Positions 6,925 through 13,820 of a DNA stretch of 13,820 nucleotides are shown in pieces. Position 1 is the first letter of the stretch; each line of letters begins with the position of its first letter. The notes under the pieces are model-generated. The model was not told the DNA's origin. It was given only the letters and a program-made list of their open reading frames with translations, and did no database searches. The stretch comes from Gallionellaceae bacterium UBA5126 (GTDB lineage Bacteria; Pseudomonadota; Gammaproteobacteria; Burkholderiales; Gallionellaceae): positions 29,625 through 43,444 of the forward strand of contig DHYQ01000109.1 in NCBI GenBank assembly GCA_002414205.1. Direction: 5' to 3'. Both the position numbers and the translations under genes were made by a program.

Positions 6925-8025
6925 ATGGTTGGCATAAAGTATGACGCTGCTATTGGCAGTGCTAACGCGGTCGAACCAATTCCATTGATTCGCCGCTTCG
7001 AGTTGCGTCAAATCTATTTGTTACTTACACGCCAATGCAATCTGAATTGTAGTCATTGCATCCGTTCGTCGTCGCCCTTCCAGCAAGAAATGATAGATAC
7101 GCAGCTCGCGATGCATATCTTGCAGCAGTTGCACATTATCCGCCGAGAGGCCACGCTAATGGTCAGCGGAGGAGAGCCCTCACTGCATCCCTCATTCAAA
7201 TTGATCGTAGCGGCTGGGTTGGAGAGATTTGACCGAGTCGTAGTTAATTCAAATGGGTTACGCCTAGCTCCTTTACTTGAGGCATGTGCACACCCTGCTG
7301 CGGAAATACAGATATCTGTCGATGGTGACGATATCACTCATGATCGAATAAGAGGACATGGCACGTTTGCAAAAACAATTGCGAACATCAATCAATTATC
7401 CCGTTGCGGAATTTTTGTGACTGTCGCCACCACTGTGACGAAAAGTAACATTAGCTCCTTAAAAAAATTGGATAGGATTTTGGCTGATGCACACTTCGCA
7501 CGCTGGAATGTGAAGCGCGTCGTAGGGGCTGGACGCGCATCTGATACTGATGACATAAGTACGCTGGTCTGGAATCAACTGGTAGCCGAATTTCGAGCGA
7601 CGACGCTAAATGCAGATCGATTACGCATATCCTTTATGTTTTCAGAAGAAGGTATTCAAGCCGCCTCCAGCAGCAATGGGCTTATCAGTGGTGATGGTTT
7701 GGAGATTGCAAATGCGAATTGTGGTACAGGCCGATCCAAGCTCTATGTAAACCCCGACGGTACCGCTTATCCATGTGCTTGCATGGAGGAGATAATCGTC
7801 GGAAACTTCTCTAGCCAATCAGCCCTCGAAATATTGCGGCTTCTTAATCAGCTAGAGGTGGAGCCTTCACCAAAAGCAGTATGTCATCGCTGCCCTGCAT
7901 GGAAAGTTTGCCGGGGGGGCTGTCCCGGCGCTGCAAAACGAACAATAGTGCCCGCATTGGGGGATCCACGCTGCCCCTTGGCCACTGCGGGACGACTTGA
8001 TGCTGGAGAAAGCAATGAGGCTTGA
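6925..8025 (+). CDS. Radical SAM/SPASM peptide maturase
   Basis: A 366-residue protein. The radical SAM cluster motif CxxxCxxC is Cys38, Cys42 and Cys45 (TRQCNLNCSHC); SGGEP (81-85) is the SAM-binding GGE motif. The C-terminus is a full SPASM domain that fits C-x12-G-x4-C, then C-x2-C-x5-C-x3-C-x16-C: Cys266, 284, 320, 323, 329, 333 and 350, with one extra Cys286. Such enzymes carry one SAM-cleaving and two auxiliary [4Fe-4S] clusters and modify ribosomal peptides by radical chemistry, most often cross-links or epimerisation. About 35 residues precede the first Cys, too few for a fused PqqD-like recognition domain. The start at ATG 6925 is chosen over TTG 6922 because AAGGG (6911-6915) is suitably spaced. 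The likely substrate is the 64-residue peptide just upstream. The gene overlaps the next one by 11 bases. Confidence 0.93.
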   Translation: MVGIKYDAAIGSANAVEPIPLIRRFELRQIYLLLTRQCNLNCSHCIRSSSPFQQEMIDTQLAMHILQQLHIIRREATLMVSGGEPSLHPSFKLIVAAGLERFDRVVVNSNGLRLAPLLEACAHPAAEIQISVDGDDITHDRIRGHGTFAKTIANINQLSRCGIFVTVATTVTKSNISSLKKLDRILADAHFARWNVKRVVGAGRASDTDDISTLVWNQLVAEFRATTLNADRLRISFMFSEEGIQAASSSNGLISGDGLEIANANCGTGRSKLYVNPDGTAYPCACMEEIIVGNFSSQSALEILRLLNQLEVEPSPKAVCHRCPAWKVCRGGCPGAAKRTIVPALGDPRCPLATAGRLDAGESNEA

Positions 8026-8866
8026 TGAGTTTTTGTGCGGTGAAGATATTAGCGAGTTTTTTTGTGGGAAATGGGGAAAAGAGCCTTGCCACTTTCCTAA
8101 AGGTGTTTTTAGCCTAGAGCACCCTGAAGAACTACTGGCCTCGTTGCTCGAACTCCCGCGACTTCGCTATCCTCAAGTGCGAGTCCTCAATGGAGGAGGT
8201 GCTTTAAACCCTCTCTTCTATACAAAATCAAGTCGCTACGGACTTTCAGAGACCATCGTAAATGACAAGGTGTTAGCTTTGGCTGTGGCACCAAACACTA
8301 TCAAAATTGAGAATTTGGCTAGTTTGGATCCAGTTTTTGAGCGTTGGGCAAACCTTCTGGGGCGCATGTTTTCATCGAAAATCACGCTTAACGGTTATTT
8401 TTCATTCGGCCCGAGTGATGGAATTCCTACTCATTATGACCCTCATCACATATTCGCAATCCAGTTGTATGGTGAAAAAACTTGGAGCCTTGGAGTCAAT
8501 CAGTCTGAGTCTTTTCCACATGGCGCTTTGACGATGTCCAACAATTTAAAACCCGCGCCAACAGATGAGCAAGAACTCAAAGCTGGTGAAATGCTCTATG
8601 TTCCCCCAGGTCGCTTGCATTCCGTCCGCACAGCACTACAGTCAGTGCATATTGCGGCTGGAATACACACTCCGCGTTGTTTCCAGGCCATTTCCGGTTT
8701 ACTCGAAAAAGCGGCTATGCTTCACCCCGAACTTCGTGGGGATATGCCGTTCATGGTTAGTTCGGAAGCGGTGCAATTTCGCACGTTATCTAATGAAGAG
8801 TTGGAGCTTGCGTTTAGCTTGATTAAGGCCGAGCAAGGTAATTCTGGCAACTTATTCCATGAGTGA
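8015..8866 (+). CDS. JmjC/cupin-type Fe(II)/2-oxoglutarate-dependent oxygenase
   Basis: A 283-residue protein resembling the Cupin_4/JmjC peptide and ribosomal-protein hydroxylases (YcfD/RoxA-like). The iron site is visible: His140 and Asp142 (GIPTHYDPHH) and distal His202 (YVPPGRLHSV). Lys155 in IQLYGEKTWSL is where JmjC enzymes bind 2-oxoglutarate. Supporting family segments are NGYFSFGPSDG and KAGEMLYVPPGRLH. Family members hydroxylate protein side chains, typically at the beta carbon (Arg, His, Asp, Asn). Here the natural target would be the precursor peptide, before or after the radical SAM step; this is inference from the operon. The ATG at 8015 is preferred because GGAG (8005-8008) lies 6 bases upstream; TTG 7997 and ATG 8000 are alternatives. 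The gene starts inside the end of the radical SAM gene and overlaps the next one by 8 bases, so translation is probably coupled. Confidence 0.87.
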   Translation: MRLDEFLCGEDISEFFCGKWGKEPCHFPKGVFSLEHPEELLASLLELPRLRYPQVRVLNGGGALNPLFYTKSSRYGLSETIVNDKVLALAVAPNTIKIENLASLDPVFERWANLLGRMFSSKITLNGYFSFGPSDGIPTHYDPHHIFAIQLYGEKTWSLGVNQSESFPHGALTMSNNLKPAPTDEQELKAGEMLYVPPGRLHSVRTALQSVHIAAGIHTPRCFQAISGLLEKAAMLHPELRGDMPFMVSSEAVQFRTLSNEELELAFSLIKAEQGNSGNLFHE

Positions 8867-9563
8867 TATGACGTTTCTGGACTCGGCGATCCCACTCATT
8901 CAGGTGCATTTGGATGAACTGTGGCGTGCTTGCGAGCAACCACACGCATTGTATGCACGCGGAAGCGCCATTTTGCCAACTGGGCAACTTGTGTATCAGC
9001 CGTGGGATATGGACTTTGTTTTGTTTGTTTCGGCCAATGAAGCTCTTGCAGCTCACATGGGCGTAGTGACAATGACTAAGATTCGCGAGAGTGCCTCTAA
9101 TTTACCGCCCCCAGATATTAGTATCGTGCGTTACAATCGCACTTCACCTGAGACTCTATACGCATTACTGCTGATCTCTGAATGTGGAAGGTTAATCTTC
9201 GGGGAAGATTGTCGACTTCCGGTGACACTTTTCCCGAAACACCACCACGCCATTGGGCAGCATGTCTTGAAGGTCTGCAAGGCCCGTTACATTTCATTTG
9301 AACAATGCTCTGATCCAGTTGAACAGCAAAAGCGTGCTCCACACTTAGCAAAGTCAGTGCTTCGGCTTGGTGGACTACTAAGACTACAAGAGGGGAGGTT
9401 CACACGAAAGCCGAAGGAGTGTGCAACTTTTCTGAATAATGTGTACCCACTAGTAGAAGAAAGTAGCACTACTTTGTTGCAAAGCCTTGAAACACCAATT
9501 GAACCGAAAGTACTGGCTAATGCCTGCCATCGGATTTTGCTCGTGTTAACGGGGAATTTATGA
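8859..9563 (+). CDS. Nucleotidyltransferase-fold protein of the peptide-modification operon
   Basis: A 234-residue soluble protein. The N-terminal third has the nucleotidyltransferase signature: Gly35-Ser36 (YARGSAI), the metal-binding pair Asp50 and Asp52 (WDMDFVLFV), and a possible third acid, Asp86 (PPPDISIVRYN). Residues about 155-205 (APHLAKSVLRLGGLLRLQEGRFTRKPKECATFL) resemble the helical C-terminal region of aminoglycoside-type adenylyltransferases. Enzymes of this fold transfer NMP groups to small molecules, proteins or RNA; antitoxins also use it. In this operon it may nucleotidylate the modified peptide or its target, by analogy with AMP-bearing peptides such as microcin C, but nothing in the sequence fixes the substrate. 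All key acids seem present, so it is likely active. The ATG at 8859 overlaps the previous stop and the next gene starts directly after this stop. Confidence 0.7.
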   Translation: MSDMTFLDSAIPLIQVHLDELWRACEQPHALYARGSAILPTGQLVYQPWDMDFVLFVSANEALAAHMGVVTMTKIRESASNLPPPDISIVRYNRTSPETLYALLLISECGRLIFGEDCRLPVTLFPKHHHAIGQHVLKVCKARYISFEQCSDPVEQQKRAPHLAKSVLRLGGLLRLQEGRFTRKPKECATFLNNVYPLVEESSTTLLQSLETPIEPKVLANACHRILLVLTGNL

Positions 9564-10667
9564 ATGGTTAACGGAGAGCCCGAAGTCTTTGGCGGTGCGC
9601 GGTGTGCGTGGGTTGCAAGTTTGCTTGGAAAACAAACTTCGCACGTCTGGATTTTTTCAGTTTGCTCTGATGAGCGGATACCGGTAGAACTAGAACAACG
9701 CTTATGTCATATTCATGTCACGGAGCTACCTTCGCATCTCATCATTCTTGGAGACTTTCCCTCCATACCACCAGAACACAGTCCAGCATCATTAGAAACT
9801 ATCAGGCTCATTGCCGAAGCCTCCCACTTTCAGGGAGTTCTTCAGGTCTGCTGGATTGATGGAGAAATAGTCAATTTTTCACTCACTTCGCCACCTCCTC
9901 TAACTTGGTATGAATTCCCTTGTGATAAGCAGCGCCGTATAGTTCACGCATGGCCAATCGTACAGCCGACTTTTGCGCTAGAGCGTGATGTCTGCGCCGA
10001 CATTATTCAATTACTAGGAAGGCAGCCTGGTATACGGCTGTCCGACGATGGAACTGTCGAGTCGCTAAATCTAACTGATGGTGAGGTCTATCGCCGAAGT
10101 TTGGCAGTAGGTCTATCACAAAATAAGGAGAATCAGCTCTGGTCTCTGGTGAAGCGCCTATCTAATTTGAGGGAGTTGAGAGTCGGGTTCTCAGGGTTGC
10201 ACGGCATTCCTGACTTATCAGGGCTTAGCTATCTGGAAATCTTAGACTTACGTGGTAATCCAAAATTTAAGCTGGATCAGATATCCAAGATAAGATCACT
10301 GAAAAAACTCAATGTCGCTGCTTGTGAGCTTGATGCTATTCCACTTGGAATTGAGAACCTGCCACTTTTAAAAACCTTACTGCTACACAAAAATAGAATT
10401 AAGGACATCTCAACGGTTAAATTTCCCCCATTACTAGAGCGTCTTTCACTGTATCGAAATCAAATCAGAACAGGTAATTTGGATCTCTCGAAATGTTCTG
10501 AAATAAACGAAATAAATCTTGGCGCTAACCCACTGGAGTTCATGGTTTTAAGTATTTCAGATGAAGTAATGTCATTATCGCTGAGACTTCGATATGTAAG
10601 AGATCGGGTGAGTTTGATGTGGCGTGGAAATCTCGGTACAAATCCCGCCTTAATCCACGATTTCTAG
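9564..10667 (+). CDS. Leucine-rich-repeat protein with unrecognised N-terminal domain
   Basis: A 367-residue protein with no signal peptide or membrane segment, so cytoplasmic. Residues about 201-330 are roughly six leucine-rich repeats of 22-23 residues, for example LEILDLRGNPKFKLDQISKIRS and LKKLNVAACELDAIPLGIENLPL (the first 20 and following residues of each register). A degenerate repeat may begin at 164 (TVESLNLTDGEV). Residues 1-160 form a domain I do not recognise, with beta-like stretches (HVWIFSVCS; SHLIILGDFPSIPP; GVLQVCWIDGEIVNFSL). LRRs usually bind proteins, so it may recognise the precursor leader, hold the enzymes together, or give self-protection; all of this is inference. The ATG at 9564 directly follows the stop of the previous gene, with GGGG (9551-9554) as ribosome site. 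It is the last gene of the block and one of its most AT-rich parts. Confidence 0.8.
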   Translation: MVNGEPEVFGGARCAWVASLLGKQTSHVWIFSVCSDERIPVELEQRLCHIHVTELPSHLIILGDFPSIPPEHSPASLETIRLIAEASHFQGVLQVCWIDGEIVNFSLTSPPPLTWYEFPCDKQRRIVHAWPIVQPTFALERDVCADIIQLLGRQPGIRLSDDGTVESLNLTDGEVYRRSLAVGLSQNKENQLWSLVKRLSNLRELRVGFSGLHGIPDLSGLSYLEILDLRGNPKFKLDQISKIRSLKKLNVAACELDAIPLGIENLPLLKTLLLHKNRIKDISTVKFPPLLERLSLYRNQIRTGNLDLSKCSEINEINLGANPLEFMVLSISDEVMSLSLRLRYVRDRVSLMWRGNLGTNPALIHDF

Positions 10668-10708
10668 GGTAATTCCCCCGACATATCGATCGGCGGTATC
10701 ACACAAAA

Positions 10709-10769
10709 ACAGGGGTTGGCGTTAAATTACGCTACTTTTGAGCGGTGCCAATACAGAGCTTACCCCTGT
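10709..10769. repeat. Long-spaced nested inverted repeat between the peptide operon and proS
   Basis: ACAGGGGT (10709-10716) and ACCCCTGT (10762-10769) are perfect inverted copies. Inside them TTGGC (10716-10720) pairs with GCCAA (10747-10751), and within that GCGT (10719-10722) pairs with ACGC (10729-10732). The smallest hairpin is followed by CTACTTTT, so it might end transcription from the operon. Alternatively the larger palindrome may be a regulatory site or a boundary remnant of the accessory block. It lies outside any gene. Confidence 0.45.
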
Positions 10770-10830
10770 CCCCCACATCCAGCACAGCGGCACGGCAGGA
10801 GATTCGGCACACAACGCAGGCGGGGTTTGC

Positions 10831-10839
10831 TGGTAAAAT
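10831..10839 (+). promoter_or_regulatory. Extended -10 promoter of proS
   Basis: TGG followed by TAAAAT (10834-10839) is an extended -10 element with 5 of 6 core matches. No good -35 is seen 17 bases upstream, which extended -10 promoters tolerate. Transcription would begin near 10846 and give a leader of about 28 bases before the proS ATG at 10874. This also argues that proS does not start further upstream. Confidence 0.45.
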
Positions 10840-10873
10840 CCGCGCCTGTCGTTCAACTCTAGAAGTTCACATC

Positions 10874-12577
10874 ATGCGCATTTCCCAGTTTTTTCTCTCC
10901 ACCCTGAAAGAAGCCCCCGCCGAGGCGGAGTTGCCTAGCCACAAACTGATGGTGCGGGCGGGTTACATCAAGAAATTGTCCAGCGGGCTGTATAGCTGGA
11001 TGCCGATGGGGCTGCGGGTGTTGCGCAAGGTGGAGAGCGTCGTGCGCGAGGAGATGAACCGCAGCGGGGCTGTGGAGTTGTTGATGCCCGCCGTGCAGCC
11101 CGCCGAGTTGTGGCAGGAAACCGGGCGCTGGGATGTGTTTGGCCCGCAGATGCTGAAAATTACCGACCGCCACGAAAACCTGTTTTGCTTCGGCCCCACC
11201 CATGAGGAAGTGATTACCGACATTGCGCGGCGCGAAATTCGCAGCTATCGCCAGTTGCCGATTAACTTCTACCAGATTCAAACCAAGTTCCGCGACGAGG
11301 TGCGTCCGCGTTTTGGCGTGATGCGCGCCCGCGAATTTTTAATGAAGGACGCGTATTCCTTCCACGCTGATTTCGCCAGTCTGGAGCAGACTTACCGCGT
11401 GATGCACGCCACTTACACCCGAATTTTCACCCGCCTGGGGCTGCAATTCCGCGCCGTGGCGGCGGATACCGGGGCGATTGGCGGCAGCGGCTCGCATGAA
11501 TTCCATGTGCTGGCCGATTCCGGCGAAGACGCGCTGGCGTATTGCCCGACTTCCGATTACGCGGCGAATGTGGAATTGGCGGAAGCGCTGGCTCCGCGTG
11601 AAGGCCGCGCCGCCGCCACGCAAAATCTGCAAAAGGTGATTACCCCCGGTCAGAAGAGCATCGCCGAAGTGGCGGCGTTTATGCAGGTTGCGCCGGAGCA
11701 GGTGATGAAGTCGATTGCGGTGGTGGATGGCGAAGGCCAGTTCACCCTGCTGCTGCTGCGCGGCGATCACCAGTTGAACGAAATCAAGGCCGCCAAGGTG
11801 TTGGGCGAGTTCCGCTTTGCCTCTGACGACGAAATCCACCAAAACATGCGCTGCCGCGCTGGCTACATCGGCCCGGTGGGGGCGAATGTGCGCGTGCTGG
11901 CGGATCGCAGCGCCGCCGCCTTGAGCGATTTTGTCTGCGGCGCGAATGACGATGGCTTCCACTACAGCGGCGTGAACTTTGGCCGCGATGTGCATCTGGA
12001 CGAAAAATCCGTGCACGACCTGCGCAATGTAGTCAGCGGCGATATGTCGCCAGACGGCTGCGGCCATCTGGAAATCTGTCGCGGCATCGAAGTCGGGCAC
12101 ATTTTCCAGTTGCGCACCAAATACGCCCAGGCCATGCAGGCCACTTATCTGGACGCGCAAGGCAAGTCACAAATCATCGAAATGGGCTGCTACGGCATCG
12201 GCGTGTCGCGCATCGTGGCCGCCGCCATTGAGCAAAACTTCGACGAGCGCGGCATCACCGTGCCGGCGCAAATGGCTCCCTTCCAGTTGGCGATTGCACC
12301 GATTGCCTACAAAAAGAGCGAAGCCGTGCGCGAAACTGCCGAAAAACTGTACGCCGACTGCTTGGCCGCCGGGCTGGATGTGGTGCTGGACGACCGCGAC
12401 GAGCGTCCCGGCGTGATGTTTGCCGACTTGGAATTGATCGGCGTGGCGCATCGCGTGGTAATCGGCGACCGTGGCTTGAAAGAAGGCAAGGTGGAATATC
12501 AGGGCCGCCGCGACCAAGCCGCGCAAAGCGTGGCGCTGGCGGATTTGCTGGACTTTTTGAAAGCGAAACTGCAATGA
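10874..12577 (+). CDS. proS: Prolyl-tRNA synthetase, bacterial type with editing domain
   Basis: A 567-residue class II aminoacyl-tRNA synthetase that charges tRNA-Pro in the cytoplasm; the length fits the bacterial form (about 570). The start [20 protein letters not shown] matches the conserved N-terminus of the family, so the ATG at 10874 is used rather than the GTG at 10745 in the same frame. Motif 1 lies near [18 protein letters not shown], and motif 2 in the [26 protein letters not shown] region. [17 protein letters not shown] begins the insertion, whose middle (about residues 220-390, with QVMKSIAVV and [15 protein letters not shown]) is the YbaK-like domain that clears Ala-tRNA-Pro. 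Motif 3 is in [19 protein letters not shown]. The anticodon-binding domain ends the protein. Its stop overlaps the start of the lytic transglycosylase gene in ATGA. Confidence 0.98.
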   Translation: MRISQFFLSTLKEAPAEAELPSHKLMVRAGYIKKLSSGLYSWMPMGLRVLRKVESVVREEMNRSGAVELLMPAVQPAELWQETGRWDVFGPQMLKITDRHENLFCFGPTHEEVITDIARREIRSYRQLPINFYQIQTKFRDEVRPRFGVMRAREFLMKDAYSFHADFASLEQTYRVMHATYTRIFTRLGLQFRAVAADTGAIGGSGSHEFHVLADSGEDALAYCPTSDYAANVELAEALAPREGRAAATQNLQKVITPGQKSIAEVAAFMQVAPEQVMKSIAVVDGEGQFTLLLLRGDHQLNEIKAAKVLGEFRFASDDEIHQNMRCRAGYIGPVGANVRVLADRSAAALSDFVCGANDDGFHYSGVNFGRDVHLDEKSVHDLRNVVSGDMSPDGCGHLEICRGIEVGHIFQLRTKYAQAMQATYLDAQGKSQIIEMGCYGIGVSRIVAAAIEQNFDERGITVPAQMAPFQLAIAPIAYKKSEAVRETAEKLYADCLAAGLDVVLDDRDERPGVMFADLELIGVAHRVVIGDRGLKEGKVEYQGRRDQAAQSVALADLLDFLKAKLQ

Positions 12578-13191
12578 AACGTTTGCTGCTGTTGACCTTG
12601 TTGGCGACAGCCCTGCCCGCCGGGGCGGGTGAGCAAGTGCGCGTGCCGCTGTCCGCCAGTGTGCGTGCCGTGCTGCAACACAGCGTGGCCGACATGCCCC
12701 TCAATCGCTCGGCCTTCGCCAGCAAAGGCGACGAAATCGCCTGGCTGAACGCCATGTCGCCGCGTCTGGAAAAACGTTTTCCCGATCGTGCCACCCGCGA
12801 GGAATTTCTGAATGCGGTGCATTACGAAGCGGTGCGTGCCGGGCTGGATCCCGAAATGGTGCTGGGGCTGATACAGGTGGAAAGCGGTTTCAAGAAATAC
12901 GCCGTGTCCAGCGCCGGGGCGCGCGGTTTTATGCAGGTGATGCCGTTCTGGGTCAGCGACATCGGCGCGGTCGATCACAACCTGTTCTACCTGCGCACCA
13001 ACTTGCGCTATGGCTGCACCATCCTGCGCCACTACCTCGACATCGAGCGTGGCGACCTGTTCCGCGCCTTGGGCCGCTACAACGGCAGTCTGGGCCGGGC
13101 GGAATATCCCAACATGGTGTACGGTGCCTGGCAACAATGGCGCACCGCCGCTTCCCGCACGGTCAGTCTGGCACGCCAGCCCAATAGTTAG
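12574..13191 (+). CDS. Periplasmic lytic transglycosylase (SLT family 1)
   Basis: A 205-residue exported murein hydrolase with a signal peptide at residues 1-18 ([18 protein letters not shown]). Residues about 83-195 form the SLT goose-lysozyme-like domain: catalytic Glu103 in [21 protein letters not shown], the GFMQVMPFW motif (118-126), [16 protein letters not shown], and the RYNGS motif (168-172). Such enzymes cut the MurNAc-GlcNAc bond of peptidoglycan to leave 1,6-anhydro-MurNAc, for wall turnover or for inserting envelope structures. There is no lipobox, so a soluble periplasmic form is expected. The ATG overlaps the proS stop (ATGA), so translation is probably coupled and the gene shares the proS promoter. 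The exact subfamily within SLT1 is not clear. Confidence 0.93.
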   Translation: MKRLLLLTLLATALPAGAGEQVRVPLSASVRAVLQHSVADMPLNRSAFASKGDEIAWLNAMSPRLEKRFPDRATREEFLNAVHYEAVRAGLDPEMVLGLIQVESGFKKYAVSSAGARGFMQVMPFWVSDIGAVDHNLFYLRTNLRYGCTILRHYLDIERGDLFRALGRYNGSLGRAEYPNMVYGAWQQWRTAASRTVSLARQPNS

Positions 13192-13230
13192 AAACCCAAC
13201 CCGTTCAAAGGAAACGCGGATTAATCCGCT

Positions 13231-13253
13231 CGCCCTGAGCCTGTCGAAGGGCG
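13231..13253. repeat. Dispersed intergenic repeat, copy 1 (GAGCCTGTCGAA type)
   Basis: The element starts CGCCCT and ends AGGGCG as a perfect 6-bp inverted repeat around GAGCCTGTCGA. The core GAGCYTGTCGAA is a small palindromic repeat found between genes in many proteobacteria. It can fold into a hairpin and may help end transcription of proS and the transglycosylase gene. It lacks a T run. Confidence 0.7.
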
Positions 13254-13284
13254 AATTGCGTCATGCATTGACTGGTTGATTCCT

Positions 13285-13317
13285 CCGTTCCTGGTTCGAC
13301 AAGCTCACCACGAACGG
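13285..13317. repeat. Dispersed intergenic repeat, copy 2 in inverted orientation
   Basis: CCGTTC (13285-13290) pairs with GAACGG (13312-13317), and TGGT pairs with ACCA inside. The centre, TTCGACAAGCTC, is the reverse complement of GAGCTTGTCGAA and so is an inverted relative of copy 1 about 30 bases earlier. It sits between the convergent transglycosylase and TetR genes, where a two-way terminator would be expected. Confidence 0.7.
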
Positions 13318-13337
13318 AGCGATCCATCAGCAGCGTC

Positions 13338-13820
13338 TCAAGAAGCGACGTCGCGCAGCCCCGCCAACGAAAACTGCGTGATGTGTGCCGCGATTTGCTC
13401 AATGTCCTCTGCTGTGTGGTGCATGTCGGGATACACCCGCTGCAACACCGGCGCGGAATGCCGATAGTGGAAGCACTGCGCCACCACGCTCAACACACAG
13501 CGCCGCAACACCGCCTCCGGCAAGTCCGGCCCGGCAATTTCCCGCAACACCCCATGAAAAAAGTCATACAGCGGCACCACTGCTTCGGCCACGATTTGAT
13601 CCAACAAGGGCGTGGGATCAGCCAGTTCACGGGCGATGATGCGGCATTGCGAGGCCGGGTGATGTTCATCCAGCAACATGCGCATCAGGCCGAGGATAAA
13701 ACGCTGCAAGCGCAGGGTCGGTGCATCCGCCGGGTCGGCATTGGCCAATTGCAAATCGCGCAACTGGTTGAAACTCAACGCCGCCGCCAGCAGCTCATCC
13801 TTGCTGCCGAAGTGATAATT
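13338..13820 (-). CDS. TetR/CerR-type transcriptional repressor, 5' end cut by the window
   Basis: The minus-strand frame runs open to the edge of the window; the stop is TGA at 13338-13340 and the start lies beyond 13820. The visible 160 residues begin NYHFGSKDELLAAAL, the end of the TetR helix-turn-helix (recognition helix and following HFxSKxxLL motif). The C-terminal ligand domain matches the CerR/DUF1956 type: LRLQRFILGLMRMLLDE, IIARELADPTPLLDQIVAEAV, and VVAQCFHYRHSAPVLQRVYP. YbiH/CecR is the best-known relative and controls efflux and drug sensitivity in E. coli. Such regulators usually repress a neighbouring efflux or membrane-fusion operon, which would lie outside this window to the right. 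About 50 N-terminal residues are missing. The TTG at 13776-13778 is inside the gene and is not a start. Confidence 0.9.
   Translation of the reverse strand, partial: NYHFGSKDELLAAALSFNQLRDLQLANADPADAPTLRLQRFILGLMRMLLDEHHPASQCRIIARELADPTPLLDQIVAEAVVPLYDFFHGVLREIAGPDLPEAVLRRCVLSVVAQCFHYRHSAPVLQRVYPDMHHTAEDIEQIAAHITQFSLAGLRDVAS

Noticed and set aside
8307..8531. Second small peptide candidate inside the oxygenase gene
   Set aside because: It overlaps the conserved iron-site region of the oxygenase in another frame and has no ribosome site or RiPP-like ending.
10745..10873. Longer proS start at GTG 10745, adding 43 residues
   Set aside because: The added residues are low-complexity and unlike any ProRS N-terminus, a likely -10 element lies inside them at 10834-10839, and MRISQFF at 10874 matches the family start.
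11339..12160. Long open frame on the minus strand inside proS
   Set aside because: It is His/Ala-rich, mirrors the GC-rich coding strand, has no recognisable motif, and lies wholly within an unmistakable proS.
1..13820. CRISPR array, tRNA, rRNA or insertion sequence
   Set aside because: No regularly spaced direct repeats, no cloverleaf-like segments, and no transposase or integrase motifs were seen on either strand.

Overview
The window looks like chromosomal DNA from a gammaproteobacterium. The housekeeping genes support this: comM (Mg-chelatase-like helicase), glnL/glnG (NtrB/NtrC), a bacterial-type proS with the inserted editing domain, a small lytic transglycosylase overlapping proS, and a TetR/CerR-type regulator. 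These flanks are GC-rich (37 of 60 bases in the spot-counted line 12181-12240). No species can be named safely from sequence reading alone.

Left part (1-6494): the 3' half of comM meets, tail to tail, a minus-strand gene for a class III nucleotide cyclase with a linker and a C-terminal bacteriohemerythrin domain. Next come a secreted protein with a DUF11-like C-terminus, a strong nested inverted repeat that probably ends its transcript, a good sigma-70 promoter, a DUF4124 periplasmic protein, and the glnL-glnG nitrogen-regulation pair.

Middle (6495-10873): an AT-richer accessory block sits between glnG and proS (27 of 60 G+C at 7201-7260; 22 of 60 at 10381-10440). It carries five co-directional, tightly packed genes: a 64-residue peptide ending FGSWFEWD, a radical SAM protein with a textbook SPASM domain, a JmjC/cupin-type Fe(II)/2-oxoglutarate oxygenase, a nucleotidyltransferase-fold protein, and a leucine-rich-repeat protein with an unrecognised N-terminal domain. 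The last four overlap or abut. This reads as a RiPP-type peptide-modification operon: a precursor, a radical SAM maturase that probably cross-links the aromatic C-terminus, a hydroxylase, and perhaps a nucleotidylating enzyme. It has no exporter, no dedicated protease and no obvious PqqD-like recognition domain. I do not recognise this exact combination as a named system, and it is the most interesting content of the window.

Right part (10874-13820): proS overlaps a lytic transglycosylase gene by ATGA. A pair of inverted dispersed intergenic repeats of the 'GAGCYTGTCGAA' type follows. The end of the window holds a minus-strand TetR/CerR-type repressor gene whose 5' end lies outside it.
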